Source of the DNA: NORP233 sp050186825
GTDB taxonomy: Bacteria > Planctomycetota > J058
Assembly (NCBI GenBank): GCA_050186825.1
Contig: JBFWYD010000011.1
Coordinates: 110,698 to 174,697, forward strand
Direction of reading: 5' to 3'
Length of the DNA: 64,000 bases
The translations under genes and the position numbers were made by a program. Numbering within the stretch: position 1 is the first letter of the stretch; each line of letters starts with the position of its first letter. The notes beneath the pieces are model-generated. The model was not told the DNA's origin and made no database searches. It saw only the letters and a program-made list of their open reading frames with translations. Shown here in pieces: positions 17,859 through 27,737 of this stretch.

Positions 17859-18628
17859 GCGCGCACCTCCGCGGGCTCGCGGCGGAAGGGGGCCAGGAGC
17901 GCGTCGCCCACCCGGCGCGGGTCGCGCACGCCCTCGCCCAGGGCGCGCGGCTCGGGCTCGCGGTCCGGGTCGCTCGCGGTCCCGAACAGGTAGTCGAAGA
18001 GCGAGAGCGCGCCGCCGAGGTTCTTCCTGGCGTGGGCCCCGCTGCGGTCGTGATGCAGCACGTGGAAGCGCGGCGAGGCGAGCAGGTACTTGAGCGGGCC
18101 CGGGATCCGGATGTTCAGGTTGCTGTGCGTGTAGCAGGCCGCGACCAGCTGCACGAGCGAGCAGGCCAGGACGGCCTCCGCCGAGAGCCCGACCGCGGTC
18201 AGGAGCGCGGCGAAGAACAGCTGGTCGCCCAGGAACTGGACCGGGTGCTGGCGCAGCCCGCTCAGGAAGTAGACGTGCTCGATCGCGTGGTGCGTGGCGT
18301 GGAAGCGATAGAGCAGGTCGAAGCGGTGCCAGCACCAGTGGGTGAACCAGATCCCCCACTCGAGCAGGAGCGAACCCGCGAGCACCTGGCCCCAGAGGGG
18401 TGCCTGGGCCAGGGGGCCCTCCCAGCGGCCGCGGGCCAGGAAGGCCAGGCCCGCCGGGATCGCGAGGCGGGCGGCCGAGGCCACCAGGTTGCCGAGGAAG
18501 TCGCAGACCAGGAACCACGCGTCGGCGCGCACGTGGGCGGCGTCGGGGCCGGGGCGGTGCCCGAAGCGCCGCTCGAGCGCGGCGAAGAGCACGACCACGG
18601 CCAGGAGCACGATCAGGGTGGCGGTCAC
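17855..18628 (-). CDS. Sterol desaturase/fatty acid hydroxylase family protein
   Basis: 257 residues, integral membrane. It carries the tripartite histidine signature of the di-iron hydroxylase/desaturase superfamily: HWCWHR (HxxxH), HATHH (HxxHH) and HVLHH (HxxHH), set between about four hydrophobic segments (VLAGSLLLEWGIWFTHW and others). Members insert OH or double bonds into sterols, fatty acids or carotenoids at the membrane face using O2. The substrate is unknown. The GTG start at 18628 overlaps the stop of the AfsA-like gene and its own stop overlaps the PEP-enzyme start, so all three are translationally coupled. Context suggests hydroxylation of an acyl product of the neighbouring lipid genes. 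Confidence 0.9.
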   Translation of the reverse strand: MTATLIVLLAVVVLFAALERRFGHRPGPDAAHVRADAWFLVCDFLGNLVASAARLAIPAGLAFLARGRWEGPLAQAPLWGQVLAGSLLLEWGIWFTHWCWHRFDLLYRFHATHHAIEHVYFLSGLRQHPVQFLGDQLFFAALLTAVGLSAEAVLACSLVQLVAACYTHSNLNIRIPGPLKYLLASPRFHVLHHDRSGAHARKNLGGALSLFDYLFGTASDPDREPEPRALGEGVRDPRRVGDALLAPFRREPAEVRA

Positions 18629-19578
18629 GCGGCACCTCGCCCGGCGCCCTGCTTCGTCGCCTGCGCGGCGCCCTGCCCAGCACCCTGTGTCGTGCCCCGG
18701 GCGCGCCGGTAGATGGCGCCCGGGATCACCCGCCAGCGGGCCTCGGCCCGGAACACGGGGGCGCCCTCCTGGGTGGCGACGAAGCGGCAGGCCGCGCGGC
18801 GCAGCGCGCCACCGCGCAGCACGAGCTCGCTGGGCTCGGCGGCGATCAGCACCGGCGCGCCGAGCCGGCCCGGGCGCGAGCCGAGCAGGCGCAGCGCCTC
18901 GACCACGAACACGTCGCCCTCAGGGGCCCCCAGGTAGCGGTGCGTGAGCGCCTCGGCCAGCTGGCGCACCCCCTCGACCAGGTGCAGGTGCGAGACGAAG
19001 CCCGCGCGCCGCGGCTCGAAGAAGGGATGCTCCGCGCGCAGGCCGGCCAGGTAGCCCTCGCCGCGGCGCGCGGTCCAGGCCAGGGCCACGTTCTCGGCCC
19101 GCCGCATGTGCACTAGCGCGGGCGGGACGGGCTCGGCGCCCGCGGGGAGGCCCGGGTCGCCCGTTCCCCTGCCCGGGGCCGGCAGCGGCGCGTCCACCCA
19201 CTCGCCGCGGCCCCGCGCCACCAGCTCGCCGCCCTGGGTGGCGCGGACCTCGAGGGCCACCGCGCCGTCCTGAAGGCGCGCGGCGCAGGCCTCGAGCTCG
19301 ACCTCGCCCGCGAGCTCCGCGTAGCGCGCGAACTCGACCTCGCCGGTCCGCGGCCACCAGGCCGCGCCCAGCTCGGCCTCGCCCGCGAGCTGCCGGGTGG
19401 CCTCGAGCAGGTACATCCCCGGCAGGTGATCGACGGGGTGCTCGAAGAACAGCTCGTGGTCGAGCACCCGCCGCACCCGCGCCGCCGTGCGCGGCCCCTG
19501 CCGCCGCACGTCGTCGATCAGCCGCCGCGCCGCGAGCGGCTCCGCCGCCCGCGCCAGGACCTCGTGGTGGTCGTGCAT
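18625..19578 (-). CDS. AfsA-like double-hotdog acyl-transfer/dehydratase protein
   Basis: 317 residues. The signature ELFFEHPVDHLPGMYLLEAT is characteristic of A-factor biosynthesis (AfsA/ScbA) hotdog domains, and a second, weaker hotdog half follows at about 155-290 (HLHLVEGVRQLAEALTHR, FVVEALRLLGS). AfsA proteins condense a beta-ketoacyl chain with dihydroxyacetone phosphate to make gamma-butyrolactone signals; here no cognate TetR-type receptor is nearby, so an acyl-transfer or dehydratase role in lipid synthesis is equally possible. The C-terminal 25 residues are Gln/Gly/Ala repeats (TQGAGQGAAQATKQGAGRG). First gene of the operon; a strong GGGAGGGAGGT lies just before ATG 19578, the best ribosome site in the region. 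Confidence 0.83.
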   Translation of the reverse strand: MHDHHEVLARAAEPLAARRLIDDVRRQGPRTAARVRRVLDHELFFEHPVDHLPGMYLLEATRQLAGEAELGAAWWPRTGEVEFARYAELAGEVELEACAARLQDGAVALEVRATQGGELVARGRGEWVDAPLPAPGRGTGDPGLPAGAEPVPPALVHMRRAENVALAWTARRGEGYLAGLRAEHPFFEPRRAGFVSHLHLVEGVRQLAEALTHRYLGAPEGDVFVVEALRLLGSRPGRLGAPVLIAAEPSELVLRGGALRRAACRFVATQEGAPVFRAEARWRVIPGAIYRRARGTTQGAGQGAAQATKQGAGRGAA

Positions 19579-19675
19579 GGAGCACCTCCCTCCCCAGTGG
19601 TCAGCAGGGTCGCGCGGGAGGCGTGGTCTTGCAGCTTATTTGGACTGATCGCTCGGATAAGCGGGAGTGAAAGTT

Positions 19676-19815
19676 AGGCGCCTTCGCGACCTTGCGTCTT
19701 GGCGTCCTTGCGTTGAATGAGCCGCCTCCGCTGCTCCTGTTCCCTTCGCCTTCGCGGCGCGCCCGCGAGCTCGGTCTCGGACGCGAGCTCGGACCTGGCC
19801 TCGGACTCGGCCTGA
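19676..19815 (-). repeat. Dispersed repeat: CAAGGACG ladder plus TCGG hexamer tract
   Basis: Contains ttgcgtcttggcgtccttg then GTTGAATGAGCCGCC, which matches the edges of the repeats at 57125-57330 and 62633-62791, followed by short ctcggactcgg units at about 19770-19815. It lies between a divergent gene pair. No coding sequence is apparent. Confidence 0.65.
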
Positions 19816-19855
19816 CGGCGGAGCGCCGGGCGCCGCCGCGGGTTCCAATGGCCCC

Positions 19856-20602
19856 ATGGTCGAGGATCCGCGTGATGCCGACGATGCGGAGGAGCCGCGG
19901 CTCGTGCTCCCGCCCTGGCTGGCCGGGATCTCCGGCCGCGACCTCCGGCGCGGGCTGCTGCGCTGGCTGGCGGTCGCGCTCCCGCTGGGCGGCTTCGGCG
20001 GCTGGGCCGGCGGGGCGCCGGGGGCGGTGGCCGGCGCGAGCTTCAGCGCCGTGCTGCTCGTCCTCGCGTTGCTCGAGGGCTGGGCCCGCCGGCGCGGCCT
20101 GCCGCGGCTCGCGCTGGCGGTGATGGTGGCCGCGCTGACCGCCGCGCTGCTGGGGCTGGCCTACGCGCAGCAGCGCTACGTGGCGGCGCTGCTCCAGACC
20201 CACGAGGTCGGCGCCGCCCTCCAGGCCTCCAGCAGCGTCCTGCCCAAGGCCCTCGGCGGTCAAGGCCGCGCGGGCTGGCTGCTCCTGCCCTGGCTGCTGC
20301 TCTCGACGGTGCTCTCCGCCAGCCACGCGGGGCGCGTCCACGGCGACGGCTCCTGGAGCGCGGTCACAGGCGAGCTCCAGTTCCTCGCGATGGGCTTCGC
20401 GAGCCTGTGCGGCGTGCTGGTCGTGGGGCTCAGCCTGCTCGCCGGGCGCGAGGGCCTGGGCGACGCGATCGTGGGCGGGTTCGGCGCCGGGCTGTGCGTG
20501 GGGATCGGCGTGCTCGTGGTGGCCTGGCCGCTGCAGTTCGGGCTGGAGGCCCTGCTCCGGCTCGCGGACGCGGTCGAGGGACTGCTCAGTCCACCTTCGT
20601 GA
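19856..20602 (+). CDS. Hypothetical polytopic membrane protein
   Basis: 248 residues with an acidic N-terminus (VEDPRDADDAEEP) and four to six hydrophobic segments, including LRWLAVALPLGGFGGWAGG, VAGASFSAVLLVLALL, LAVMVAALTAALLGLAY, LLLPWLLLSTVL and AGLCVGIGVLVVAW. Gly-rich helices suggest a small channel-like or scaffold membrane protein, but no family is recognised. It overlaps the convergent FabI-like gene by 17 bases at its 3' end, which argues that it is a true gene packed against its neighbour. Confidence 0.7.
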   Translation: MVEDPRDADDAEEPRLVLPPWLAGISGRDLRRGLLRWLAVALPLGGFGGWAGGAPGAVAGASFSAVLLVLALLEGWARRRGLPRLALAVMVAALTAALLGLAYAQQRYVAALLQTHEVGAALQASSSVLPKALGGQGRAGWLLLPWLLLSTVLSASHAGRVHGDGSWSAVTGELQFLAMGFASLCGVLVVGLSLLAGREGLGDAIVGGFGAGLCVGIGVLVVAWPLQFGLEALLRLADAVEGLLSPPS

Positions 20603-21410
20603 CCGCGCTCACGATCGCCTCGTCGAAGTAGTTGATCCGCATCCCGGCGTCGAGCACCAGCCGCTGGGCGTTGATCCCGCTCGAGCGCGGCGAGACCAGG
20701 AAGGCGACCGCGTCCGCGACCTCCTCGGTCTGGACCGCCTGCTTGCGCACCGTGGCCAGCTCCGCGAACAGGTAGTTGGGCACGTAGTTGGGGATCCCGG
20801 CCGACGCGCTGGTCTTGAGCAGGCCCGGGCACACCGCGTTGAAGCGCACCCCACGCGCGCCGAAGCTCTTGGCCAGGAACACCACCGCCGAGTCGAGGGC
20901 CGCCTTGACGGGGGCCATGTAGCCGTAGTTCTGGGCGGCCATCTCGGTGGTCGAGATCGAGATCGTGACCGCCGAGGCGCCGCCGCGCTCGGGCGGGGCG
21001 AAGTGCGGGGCCAGGGCGTCGGCCATGGCGATGAAGGAGAAGCAGGAGATGTTCACCGCCTGGAGGAAGTCCGCGCGCACCGTCTGCTCGAAGCGGACCA
21101 GCCCCTGGCTGTAGTTGGCGAAGGCCAGCGAGTGGACGAAGCCGGCCAGCTCGCCGCCGGCGAGCTTCCCCACCTCGGCGGCCAGGGCCGCGATCTCCTC
21201 GGGGCGCTCGACGTCGCACAGGAGCAGGGGCTCGTCCCCGGGGATCAGCTTCTTCGAGAGCTGCTCCCTGCGCGCCTCGCTGCGGCAGGCCCAGATCACC
21301 TTGGCGCCGGCCTCGCGCAGCACGCGCCCGGCGTGGAAGGCCACGCTCTTCTTGTTGGCGACGCCCATCACGAGCACGGGCTTGCCGGCCAGGCGCAGGA
21401 AGTCGCTCAC
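20586..21410 (-). CDS. FabI-like enoyl-ACP reductase (SDR)
   Basis: 274 residues, SDR fold. The cofactor loop VMGVANKKSVAFHAGRVLRE matches FabI's GVANxxSIA pattern, and the active-site Y-x6-K pair is Tyr162 and Lys169 in NYGYMAPVKAAL. The FabI-type segment VRFNAVCPGLLKTSASAGIP is present. FabI reduces the trans-2 double bond of enoyl-ACP with NAD(P)H. It is the last gene of the ketosynthase/ACP/flavoprotein/FabZ operon, with its GTG overlapping the FabZ stop. As the only SDR in the operon, it might instead carry out the missing ketoacyl reduction; sequence favours the enoyl reductase. Confidence 0.87.
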   Translation of the reverse strand: MSDFLRLAGKPVLVMGVANKKSVAFHAGRVLREAGAKVIWACRSEARREQLSKKLIPGDEPLLLCDVERPEEIAALAAEVGKLAGGELAGFVHSLAFANYSQGLVRFEQTVRADFLQAVNISCFSFIAMADALAPHFAPPERGGASAVTISISTTEMAAQNYGYMAPVKAALDSAVVFLAKSFGARGVRFNAVCPGLLKTSASAGIPNYVPNYLFAELATVRKQAVQTEEVADAVAFLVSPRSSGINAQRLVLDAGMRINYFDEAIVSAVTKVD

Positions 21411-21882
21411 GACCCTGCCTCCTGGTCCGCGCGCTGACGCGCGCTCCCCTCTCCGCCCGCGGCCAGGGCGCACGCGAAGCTGGTCGCCACCGCCAGCTTG
21501 CCCGCGACCTTGGCCTTGCCCTTGAGGTGGAACAGCTTGGGCAGCGCGTCCTCGACCTCGACCTCGATCTCGAGGTCGTCGCCCGGGCGGACCATGGTCT
21601 TGAAGCGCGTCTCCTTGATCCGGGTCATGACCGGGACCAGGCCCTCGGCCGCGACCGCCTCGCGCGCGCGCGCGGCCAGGAGGATCGCGCCGGTCTGGAA
21701 GATCGCCTCGCACACCAGCACGCCGGGGAGGATCGGCGAGCCGGGGTAGTGGCCGCGGAACACGTCGAGGTCCGCGGGCACGTGCTTGCGCGTCACGATC
21801 CGCGACTCGTCCTGAGACACGATCTCGTCCACCCACAGGAAGGGGTCGCGATGCGGGATCGCCGCCAGGACCTGCTCGCGGC

Positions 21883-21886
<4 letters not shown>
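21407..21886 (-). CDS. FabZ-like 3-hydroxyacyl-ACP dehydratase
   Basis: 159-residue single hotdog protein. It shows IPHRDPFLWVDEI at the N-terminus and the active-site helix FRGHYPGSPILPGVLVCEA, with His46 and Glu60 as the expected catalytic pair. FabZ removes water from 3-hydroxyacyl-ACP to give the trans-2-enoyl chain. The protein is slightly longer than usual because of a charged tail (GGEGSARQRADQEAGS). Its ATG overlaps the stop of the upstream flavoprotein (ATGA) and its stop overlaps the FabI-like start, so the three are co-translated. Confidence 0.9.
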
Positions 21887-23328
<1,442 letters not shown>

Positions 23329-23330
23329 GC

Positions 23331-24797
23331 TCAGCTCCTCAGCACCCAGGCGTTCGCGATCGAGATCCCGGAGAGCATGGCTCCCACGATCCCGAGGAAG
23401 CCCTGGTCGGTCCCGGCCACGTAGAGCCCCGCGATCGGGGTCCGGCCGGAGCGGAGCTTCCGGGGCGACCCGTAGATCGCGCCCTCGAGGTGCCGGGTGA
23501 AGTGCCACACGGTCCGCGGCGTGAAGCTGTCGTGGACCGTGATGTGGGGGGTGAAGTCGGGGAGCAGCGTGCGCAGCTTCTCGACCTGCTTCTGGAACCA
23601 CTCCTCCTTGACCGTGGCGTAGGGCTCGGGCTTCTCCAGCGCCGCCCACTTGGGGTAGCTGGCGATGTTGGTGACCCGGAGCAGGCCCTCGGGGAGCGGC
23701 TCGGTGTGGTGGTAGTTGTTGGTCGCGCAGATCACGCCCGAGCGGAGGTCGCAGTGGTCCTCGGCGCGGCGGTAGTCGAAGCGCGCGGAGTCGTTGTAGA
23801 AGACGATCGTCTTGTCGATGCCGAGCTGCTTGGGCTCGACGTCGAGGCACATGATCGACTCCATGAAGGTCAGGGCGCCTGTCTCCGTGTCGTCGGCCGC
23901 GCGCGCGCTCAGGCCCTCGGTCATGCGCCAGGTCTCGGGGACCCCGGCGGTCGAGAGCACGACCGGCGCGGTGATCACCTCGTCGTGGTCTGCCGTCGGG
24001 CGCGGCTTGCTCGAGATCTTGGTCAGGCCGCGCTCGCGCTCGAGCAGGACGCCGGTGACCGCGCGCCCATCCCCTCCTGGCCGCGTGAGGATCCGGTCCA
24101 CGCCGCGCTGATAGCGCAGCTCGCCGCCGAGCTCCTCGAAGCGCCGGGTCAGGGCCGAGATGATCGTGCGCACCCCGCCATCGGGCCGCGCGAAGCCCTC
24201 GCGGAAGATGCTCTTGAACATGATGCAGAACTGCCCGAACTCCATCTCGTTCTCTTCGGCCGAGCCGTAGAACATGAGCGGGCAATACAGCATGTCGATC
24301 AGCAGCGGGTCCGAGAGGTGCCGCTCGAGCACGGGCCGGCTGGGGATCGGCTCGGCCTCGAGCGAGAGGTCGTCGTAGGCGAGCACCTCGCGGGTCAGGG
24401 CGTCGAAGCCGTCCGTCTGCGCCGGGAAGGCGCGCGCGACCTCGCTGCGGAGCAGCTCGAAGTCGTTGCCGAAGTCGAGCTTGACCCCGGGGAAGGCGAC
24501 CTGGCTGCCGTACTGCTCGCACAGCCGCAGCTCCTCGTAGGGGATGCGCAGCTGGCGCAGGAGCTTGGTCAGGGGCGCCCGCTTCGCGCCCTTGGGCACG
24601 AAGTTGGTCATGGCGTGCAGGCCGACGTCGAAGGGCCGCTTGAACTTGTGGTAGTAGCTGTTCAGGCCGCCGGCGATGTAGTGGCGCTCGAGGATGAGCA
24701 CCCGCTGCTCGTACATGGCCAGGCGGATGCCGGCCGCGAGCCCGGCCATGCCGGCGCCGATGATGATGACGTCGTAGTCGTGCGCCACGGACCCCAC
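23331..24797 (-). CDS. CrtI/phytoene-desaturase-like FAD oxidoreductase (first of pair)
   Basis: 488 residues. FAD-binding YDVIIIGAGMAGLAAGIRLA, then LILERHYIAGGLNSYY, and the C-terminal IAGLYVAGTDQGFLGIVGA place it in the same superfamily as the next gene. A GLHAMTNF segment and the substrate-domain FGQFCIMFKSIFREGF are seen midway. It lies third in the operon, 75 bases after the ACP gene, the largest gap in the cluster. No geranylgeranyl or phytoene synthase gene is nearby, so carotenoid desaturation is not supported locally. CrtI-like flavoproteins paired with dedicated FabF, ACP and FabZ are also a feature of the proposed ladderane lipid loci of anammox planctomycetes; whether this is that pathway cannot be told from sequence alone. 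Confidence 0.87.
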   Translation of the reverse strand: MGSVAHDYDVIIIGAGMAGLAAGIRLAMYEQRVLILERHYIAGGLNSYYHKFKRPFDVGLHAMTNFVPKGAKRAPLTKLLRQLRIPYEELRLCEQYGSQVAFPGVKLDFGNDFELLRSEVARAFPAQTDGFDALTREVLAYDDLSLEAEPIPSRPVLERHLSDPLLIDMLYCPLMFYGSAEENEMEFGQFCIMFKSIFREGFARPDGGVRTIISALTRRFEELGGELRYQRGVDRILTRPGGDGRAVTGVLLERERGLTKISSKPRPTADHDEVITAPVVLSTAGVPETWRMTEGLSARAADDTETGALTFMESIMCLDVEPKQLGIDKTIVFYNDSARFDYRRAEDHCDLRSGVICATNNYHHTEPLPEGLLRVTNIASYPKWAALEKPEPYATVKEEWFQKQVEKLRTLLPDFTPHITVHDSFTPRTVWHFTRHLEGAIYGSPRKLRSGRTPIAGLYVAGTDQGFLGIVGAMLSGISIANAWVLRS

Positions 24798-24872
24798 TCG
24801 ACTTCCTGCTGCGTTGCGGGCAGCAGCGGCGACGCGGCCCCCGAGCGGGGCCGCGCCGCGCGGATGGCGCTA

Positions 24873-25124
24873 CTACTTGTCGGCGAGCTTGGGGCCGAGG
24901 TACTCGACGCAGGAGTCGAGGCTGGCGAGCTTCGGGTAGTCCTCCTCGGGGACCTCGATGCCGTAGCGCTTGCGCAGCTCCATCACGATGTCGAGGAAGT
25001 CCATCGAGTCCAGGTCGAGCTGGTCGCGCAGGCGCACGTCCGGCTTGAGCCCGTCGGTGTCCTCGTCCGGGGCGATCGTGTTGATGATGTCGATGATGAC
25101 GCCGGGGATCTCGCTGGCCTGCAC
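24873..25124 (-). CDS. Acyl carrier protein
   Basis: 83 residues, the usual ACP size. The phosphopantetheine attachment site is Ser40 in DQLDLDSMDFLDIVMEL, with the acidic helix II around it. A TIAPDEDTDGLKPDVRL loop precedes it and EVPEEDYPKLASLDSCVEYL forms the end. It is ten bases downstream of the ketosynthase gene and is probably its dedicated carrier. DSMD in place of the commoner DSLD is within the range for specialised ACPs. Confidence 0.93.
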   Translation of the reverse strand: MQASEIPGVIIDIINTIAPDEDTDGLKPDVRLRDQLDLDSMDFLDIVMELRKRYGIEVPEEDYPKLASLDSCVEYLGPKLADK

Positions 25125-25134
25125 GGTGAGACTC

Positions 25135-26376
25135 CTACTTGACGAAGCGCCGCAGGATCACGGCGGAGTTGATGCCCAGCATCCCGAAGCTGTTGTTGAG
25201 GATCACGTCGACCTGCTTGACCTCCCGGGGCTCGTTGAGCACCAGACCGGCCAGCGCGCACTCGGGATCGAGCTCGTCGACGTTGATGGTGGGGTGGACC
25301 ACCCTGTCCTCGAAGCTGGGCAGGTTGCCGGCCAGCTCCAGCGCGCCCGCGGCGCCCATGGCGTGGCCGATGTAGCTCTTGGTGTTGTTGACGTAGACCG
25401 TGGGGTCGTCGCCGAACACCTCGCGGACCGCCTCGCACTCCTTGATGTCGCCCGCCTTGGTGGCGGTGGCGTGCGTGTTGAGGATGTCCACGTCGGAGGG
25501 GTTCAGCTTGGCCCGCTTGAGCGCCGCGCGCATGCACTGGGCCTGGCGCGTCGGGTTGGGCAGCACCGGGTCGGTGGCGTCGGAGTTGATCGCCCAGCCG
25601 ATGATCTCGGCGTAGATCTTGGCGCCGCGCGCCTGGGCCCGCTCGAGGGTCTCGAGCACGTAGATCGCGCCGCCCTCCGAGACCACGATCCCGTTGCGGC
25701 TCGTGTCGAAGGGGCGCGAGGCCTTGGTCGGGTCGCTGTGGGCCGCGAGCGCGCCCTGGGCCTTGAAGCTGGCGAAGATCCCGAAGGTATGCACCGCCTC
25801 GCTCACGCCGCCCGCGAGCGCCACGTCCACCTCGCCGAGGACGAGCTGCTGGAGCCCGGTGACCAGGCCGGCGTTCCCCGCCGCGCAGGCCGCGCCGATC
25901 GTGTAGTGCGGCCCGGGGATGTCGAGGTTGATCGTGACCTCGCCCGCCGGGTTGTTGGCCACGGTCCGCGGGTTGTGGTGGTGCGACCAGAAGCGGATGT
26001 CCGAGTTGTTCTTGTGGATGAGGTCGTGGACCTCGTTCTCGGTCTCGACGTTGCCGTGCTCGGTGATGCCGAGGAACACGCCCACGCGGCTGCGGTCGAG
26101 CTGGGCCAGCTCGAGCCCCGCGTCCTTGACCGCCTCCTGCGCGCAGTAGATCGAGATCGAGCCGGCGCGGGTCCCGCGGCGCACGTCCTTCTTCTTCTGG
26201 TAGCGCGTGGGGTCGAAGTCGCACACGCCGGCGTGGGTCGCGCCGACGTAGCGGATCTCGTAGTCGCGCACGCCGCTCTTCTTCTCGAGCAGCGCCTTGC
26301 GGTAGGTGGTCAGGTCGTCGCCGTTGGGGGCGGTCAGGCCCACCCCGGTGATCACGATGCGCTGGGCGGCATCCAC
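25135..26376 (-). CDS. Beta-ketoacyl-ACP synthase (KAS II/FabF-type)
   Basis: 413 residues from GTG 26376. The thiolase-fold active site is complete: nucleophile Cys164 in IGAACAAGNAGL and the two histidines in NTHATATKAGD and KSYIGHAMGAAG. The N-terminal RIVITGVGLTAPNG is typical of FabF. It extends acyl-ACP with malonyl-ACP by decarboxylative condensation, probably loading the ACP encoded just downstream. It opens the lipid operon that runs to 20586. An upstream in-frame ATG at 26445 gives a basic, low-quality extension, so the GTG is preferred. The gene is divergent from oleA across a 308-base gap. Confidence 0.92.
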   Translation of the reverse strand: MDAAQRIVITGVGLTAPNGDDLTTYRKALLEKKSGVRDYEIRYVGATHAGVCDFDPTRYQKKKDVRRGTRAGSISIYCAQEAVKDAGLELAQLDRSRVGVFLGITEHGNVETENEVHDLIHKNNSDIRFWSHHHNPRTVANNPAGEVTINLDIPGPHYTIGAACAAGNAGLVTGLQQLVLGEVDVALAGGVSEAVHTFGIFASFKAQGALAAHSDPTKASRPFDTSRNGIVVSEGGAIYVLETLERAQARGAKIYAEIIGWAINSDATDPVLPNPTRQAQCMRAALKRAKLNPSDVDILNTHATATKAGDIKECEAVREVFGDDPTVYVNNTKSYIGHAMGAAGALELAGNLPSFEDRVVHPTINVDELDPECALAGLVLNEPREVKQVDVILNNSFGMLGINSAVILRRFVK

Positions 26377-26684
26377 GAGCGGCTCTCGGTTCTCTGCGCG
26401 AGGCAAGGATTGGGCCCGCGCGGAGCGGCGCTCCCGAGCGGGCACGCGCCCGCGAGCGGGCCGGAGGGACTGGAGTTAGGGCGCGGAAAATACCACACTC
26501 CCCTCGGCCTGCATGGGGTGGGGTGAATCGCCCCGGAACTCGCTTCCCGAGCGGAGCTTAGCGGCCTGGCCCGGGGCGGCGACGGGCCGCGCGTGGAGCT
26601 CTACACGAGGCGATGGCGCCGTCTGGGCTCGTGCTAGACTCCCGCCCCTTTCCGCCCGCCCGCAGCCCCCTCGAGGCCCGCGTC
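26377..26684. other. Divergent promoter region between the fatty-acid operon and oleABCD
   Basis: This 308-base gap separates the two lipid operons and should hold both promoters. A TAGACT element faces oleA at 26635-26640. On the other strand the relatively A/T-rich ggtattttccgcgcc (around 26483-26497) is the best -10 candidate for the ketosynthase operon. No clear inverted-repeat operator was recognised. Confidence 0.5.
26635..26640 (+). promoter_or_regulatory. Candidate -10 element (TAGACT) for oleABCD
   Basis: TAGACT lies 45 bases before the oleA ATG. The same hexamer sits at a similar distance before 31498 and 58039, and close variants before 32969, 37164, 47099 and 50139. No convincing -35 is seen here. 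Confidence 0.45.
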
Positions 26685-27737
26685 ATGCGCTACACCCGCG
26701 TTGCCCTGCCCGCTCTGGGCTACGAGCTGCCTCCCCGTGTGGTCAGCTCTGCGGCCCTCGAGGACCGGCTGGCGCCCCTCTACAAGAAGCTCGAGATGCC
26801 GGCCGGCCGGCTCGAGCTGATCAGCGGCGTGCGCGAGCGCCGCTTCTGGGAGCCGAACACCCCGCCCAGCTCCAAGAGCGTGATCAGCGTGCGCCGCGCG
26901 CTGGAGTCCGCCGCCCTGCCCGTGGAGCGCGTGGGCGCGCTGGTCCACACGTCGGTGTGTCGCGACTACCTCGAGCCGGCCACCGCGAGCGTGGTCGCCG
27001 GGCAGCTCGGGCTGCGCGCGGACGCGATGGTCTTCGACATCTCGAACGCCTGCCTCGGCTTCCTCAACGGGATCGTGGTGATCGCCAACATGATCGAGCT
27101 CGGCCAGATCGAGGCCGGGGTCGTGGTCTCGACCGAGGCCGGCGAGGCGCTCGTCGACGCGACGGTCAGCTACCTGCTCGAGAAGAGCACCAACGGTGTG
27201 TCGCGCCGCACGCTCAAGCCGAGCTTCGCGTCGCTGACCATCGGCTCGGGCTCGGTGGCCGCGGTCCTGACCAACCGCGAGCTCAAGGACGGCCCGCGCC
27301 TGCTCGGCGGGGCCTGCGCCCAGGCCACCGAGCACTTCGACCTCTGCCGGAGCGCCCCCGACCAGGGCTTCGCCGGCGGGGCCACGCCGCTCATGGAGAC
27401 CTCGTCCGACCACGTGCTGCGCCACGGCTGCGACCTGGCGGCGCGCGCCTGGGGCACGCTCAAGAACGAGCTGGGCTGGACCGAGGAGACGCCCGACCAG
27501 ATCGTGTGCCACCAGGTCGGCTCCAGCTACCGCAAGCAGCTGTTCCAGTCGCTCGACCTGGACCTGGGCAAGGACCACCCCACCGTCGAGTGGCTGGGGA
27601 ACATCGGCTCGGTCTCGCTGCCGATCTCGCTCGCGCTCGCGAACGAGGAGGGCAAGCTCGGCCGCGGCGACCAGGTCGCCCTGCTCGGGATCGGCTCGGG
27701 CCTGAACTGCGTGATGCTCGGGGTGGAGTGGGCGTGA
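26685..27737 (+). CDS. oleA: OleA: head-to-head acyl-CoA condensing thiolase
   Basis: 350 residues from ATG 26685 with GAGG upstream. It is a KAS III-fold enzyme with nucleophile Cys123 in SNACLGFLNG, His in VCHQVGSSY and Asn in LGNIGSVSLP. The motif HTSVCRDYLEPATA carries Glu97 exactly 26 residues before the Cys, the spacing known in Xanthomonas OleA (Glu117/Cys143), where this Glu reaches the partner subunit and promotes non-decarboxylative Claisen condensation. That, and oleBCD following in order, separates it from FabH. The product is a 2-alkyl-3-ketoacid made from two long acyl-CoAs. Its stop overlaps the oleB start. Confidence 0.95.
   Translation: MRYTRVALPALGYELPPRVVSSAALEDRLAPLYKKLEMPAGRLELISGVRERRFWEPNTPPSSKSVISVRRALESAALPVERVGALVHTSVCRDYLEPATASVVAGQLGLRADAMVFDISNACLGFLNGIVVIANMIELGQIEAGVVVSTEAGEALVDATVSYLLEKSTNGVSRRTLKPSFASLTIGSGSVAAVLTNRELKDGPRLLGGACAQATEHFDLCRSAPDQGFAGGATPLMETSSDHVLRHGCDLAARAWGTLKNELGWTEETPDQIVCHQVGSSYRKQLFQSLDLDLGKDHPTVEWLGNIGSVSLPISLALANEEGKLGRGDQVALLGIGSGLNCVMLGVEWA

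Noticed and set aside
18625..19578. A gamma-butyrolactone quorum-sensing system.
   Set aside because: The AfsA-like signature is present, but no receptor or TetR-type regulator and no butenolide reductase are adjacent, so signalling is not supported.
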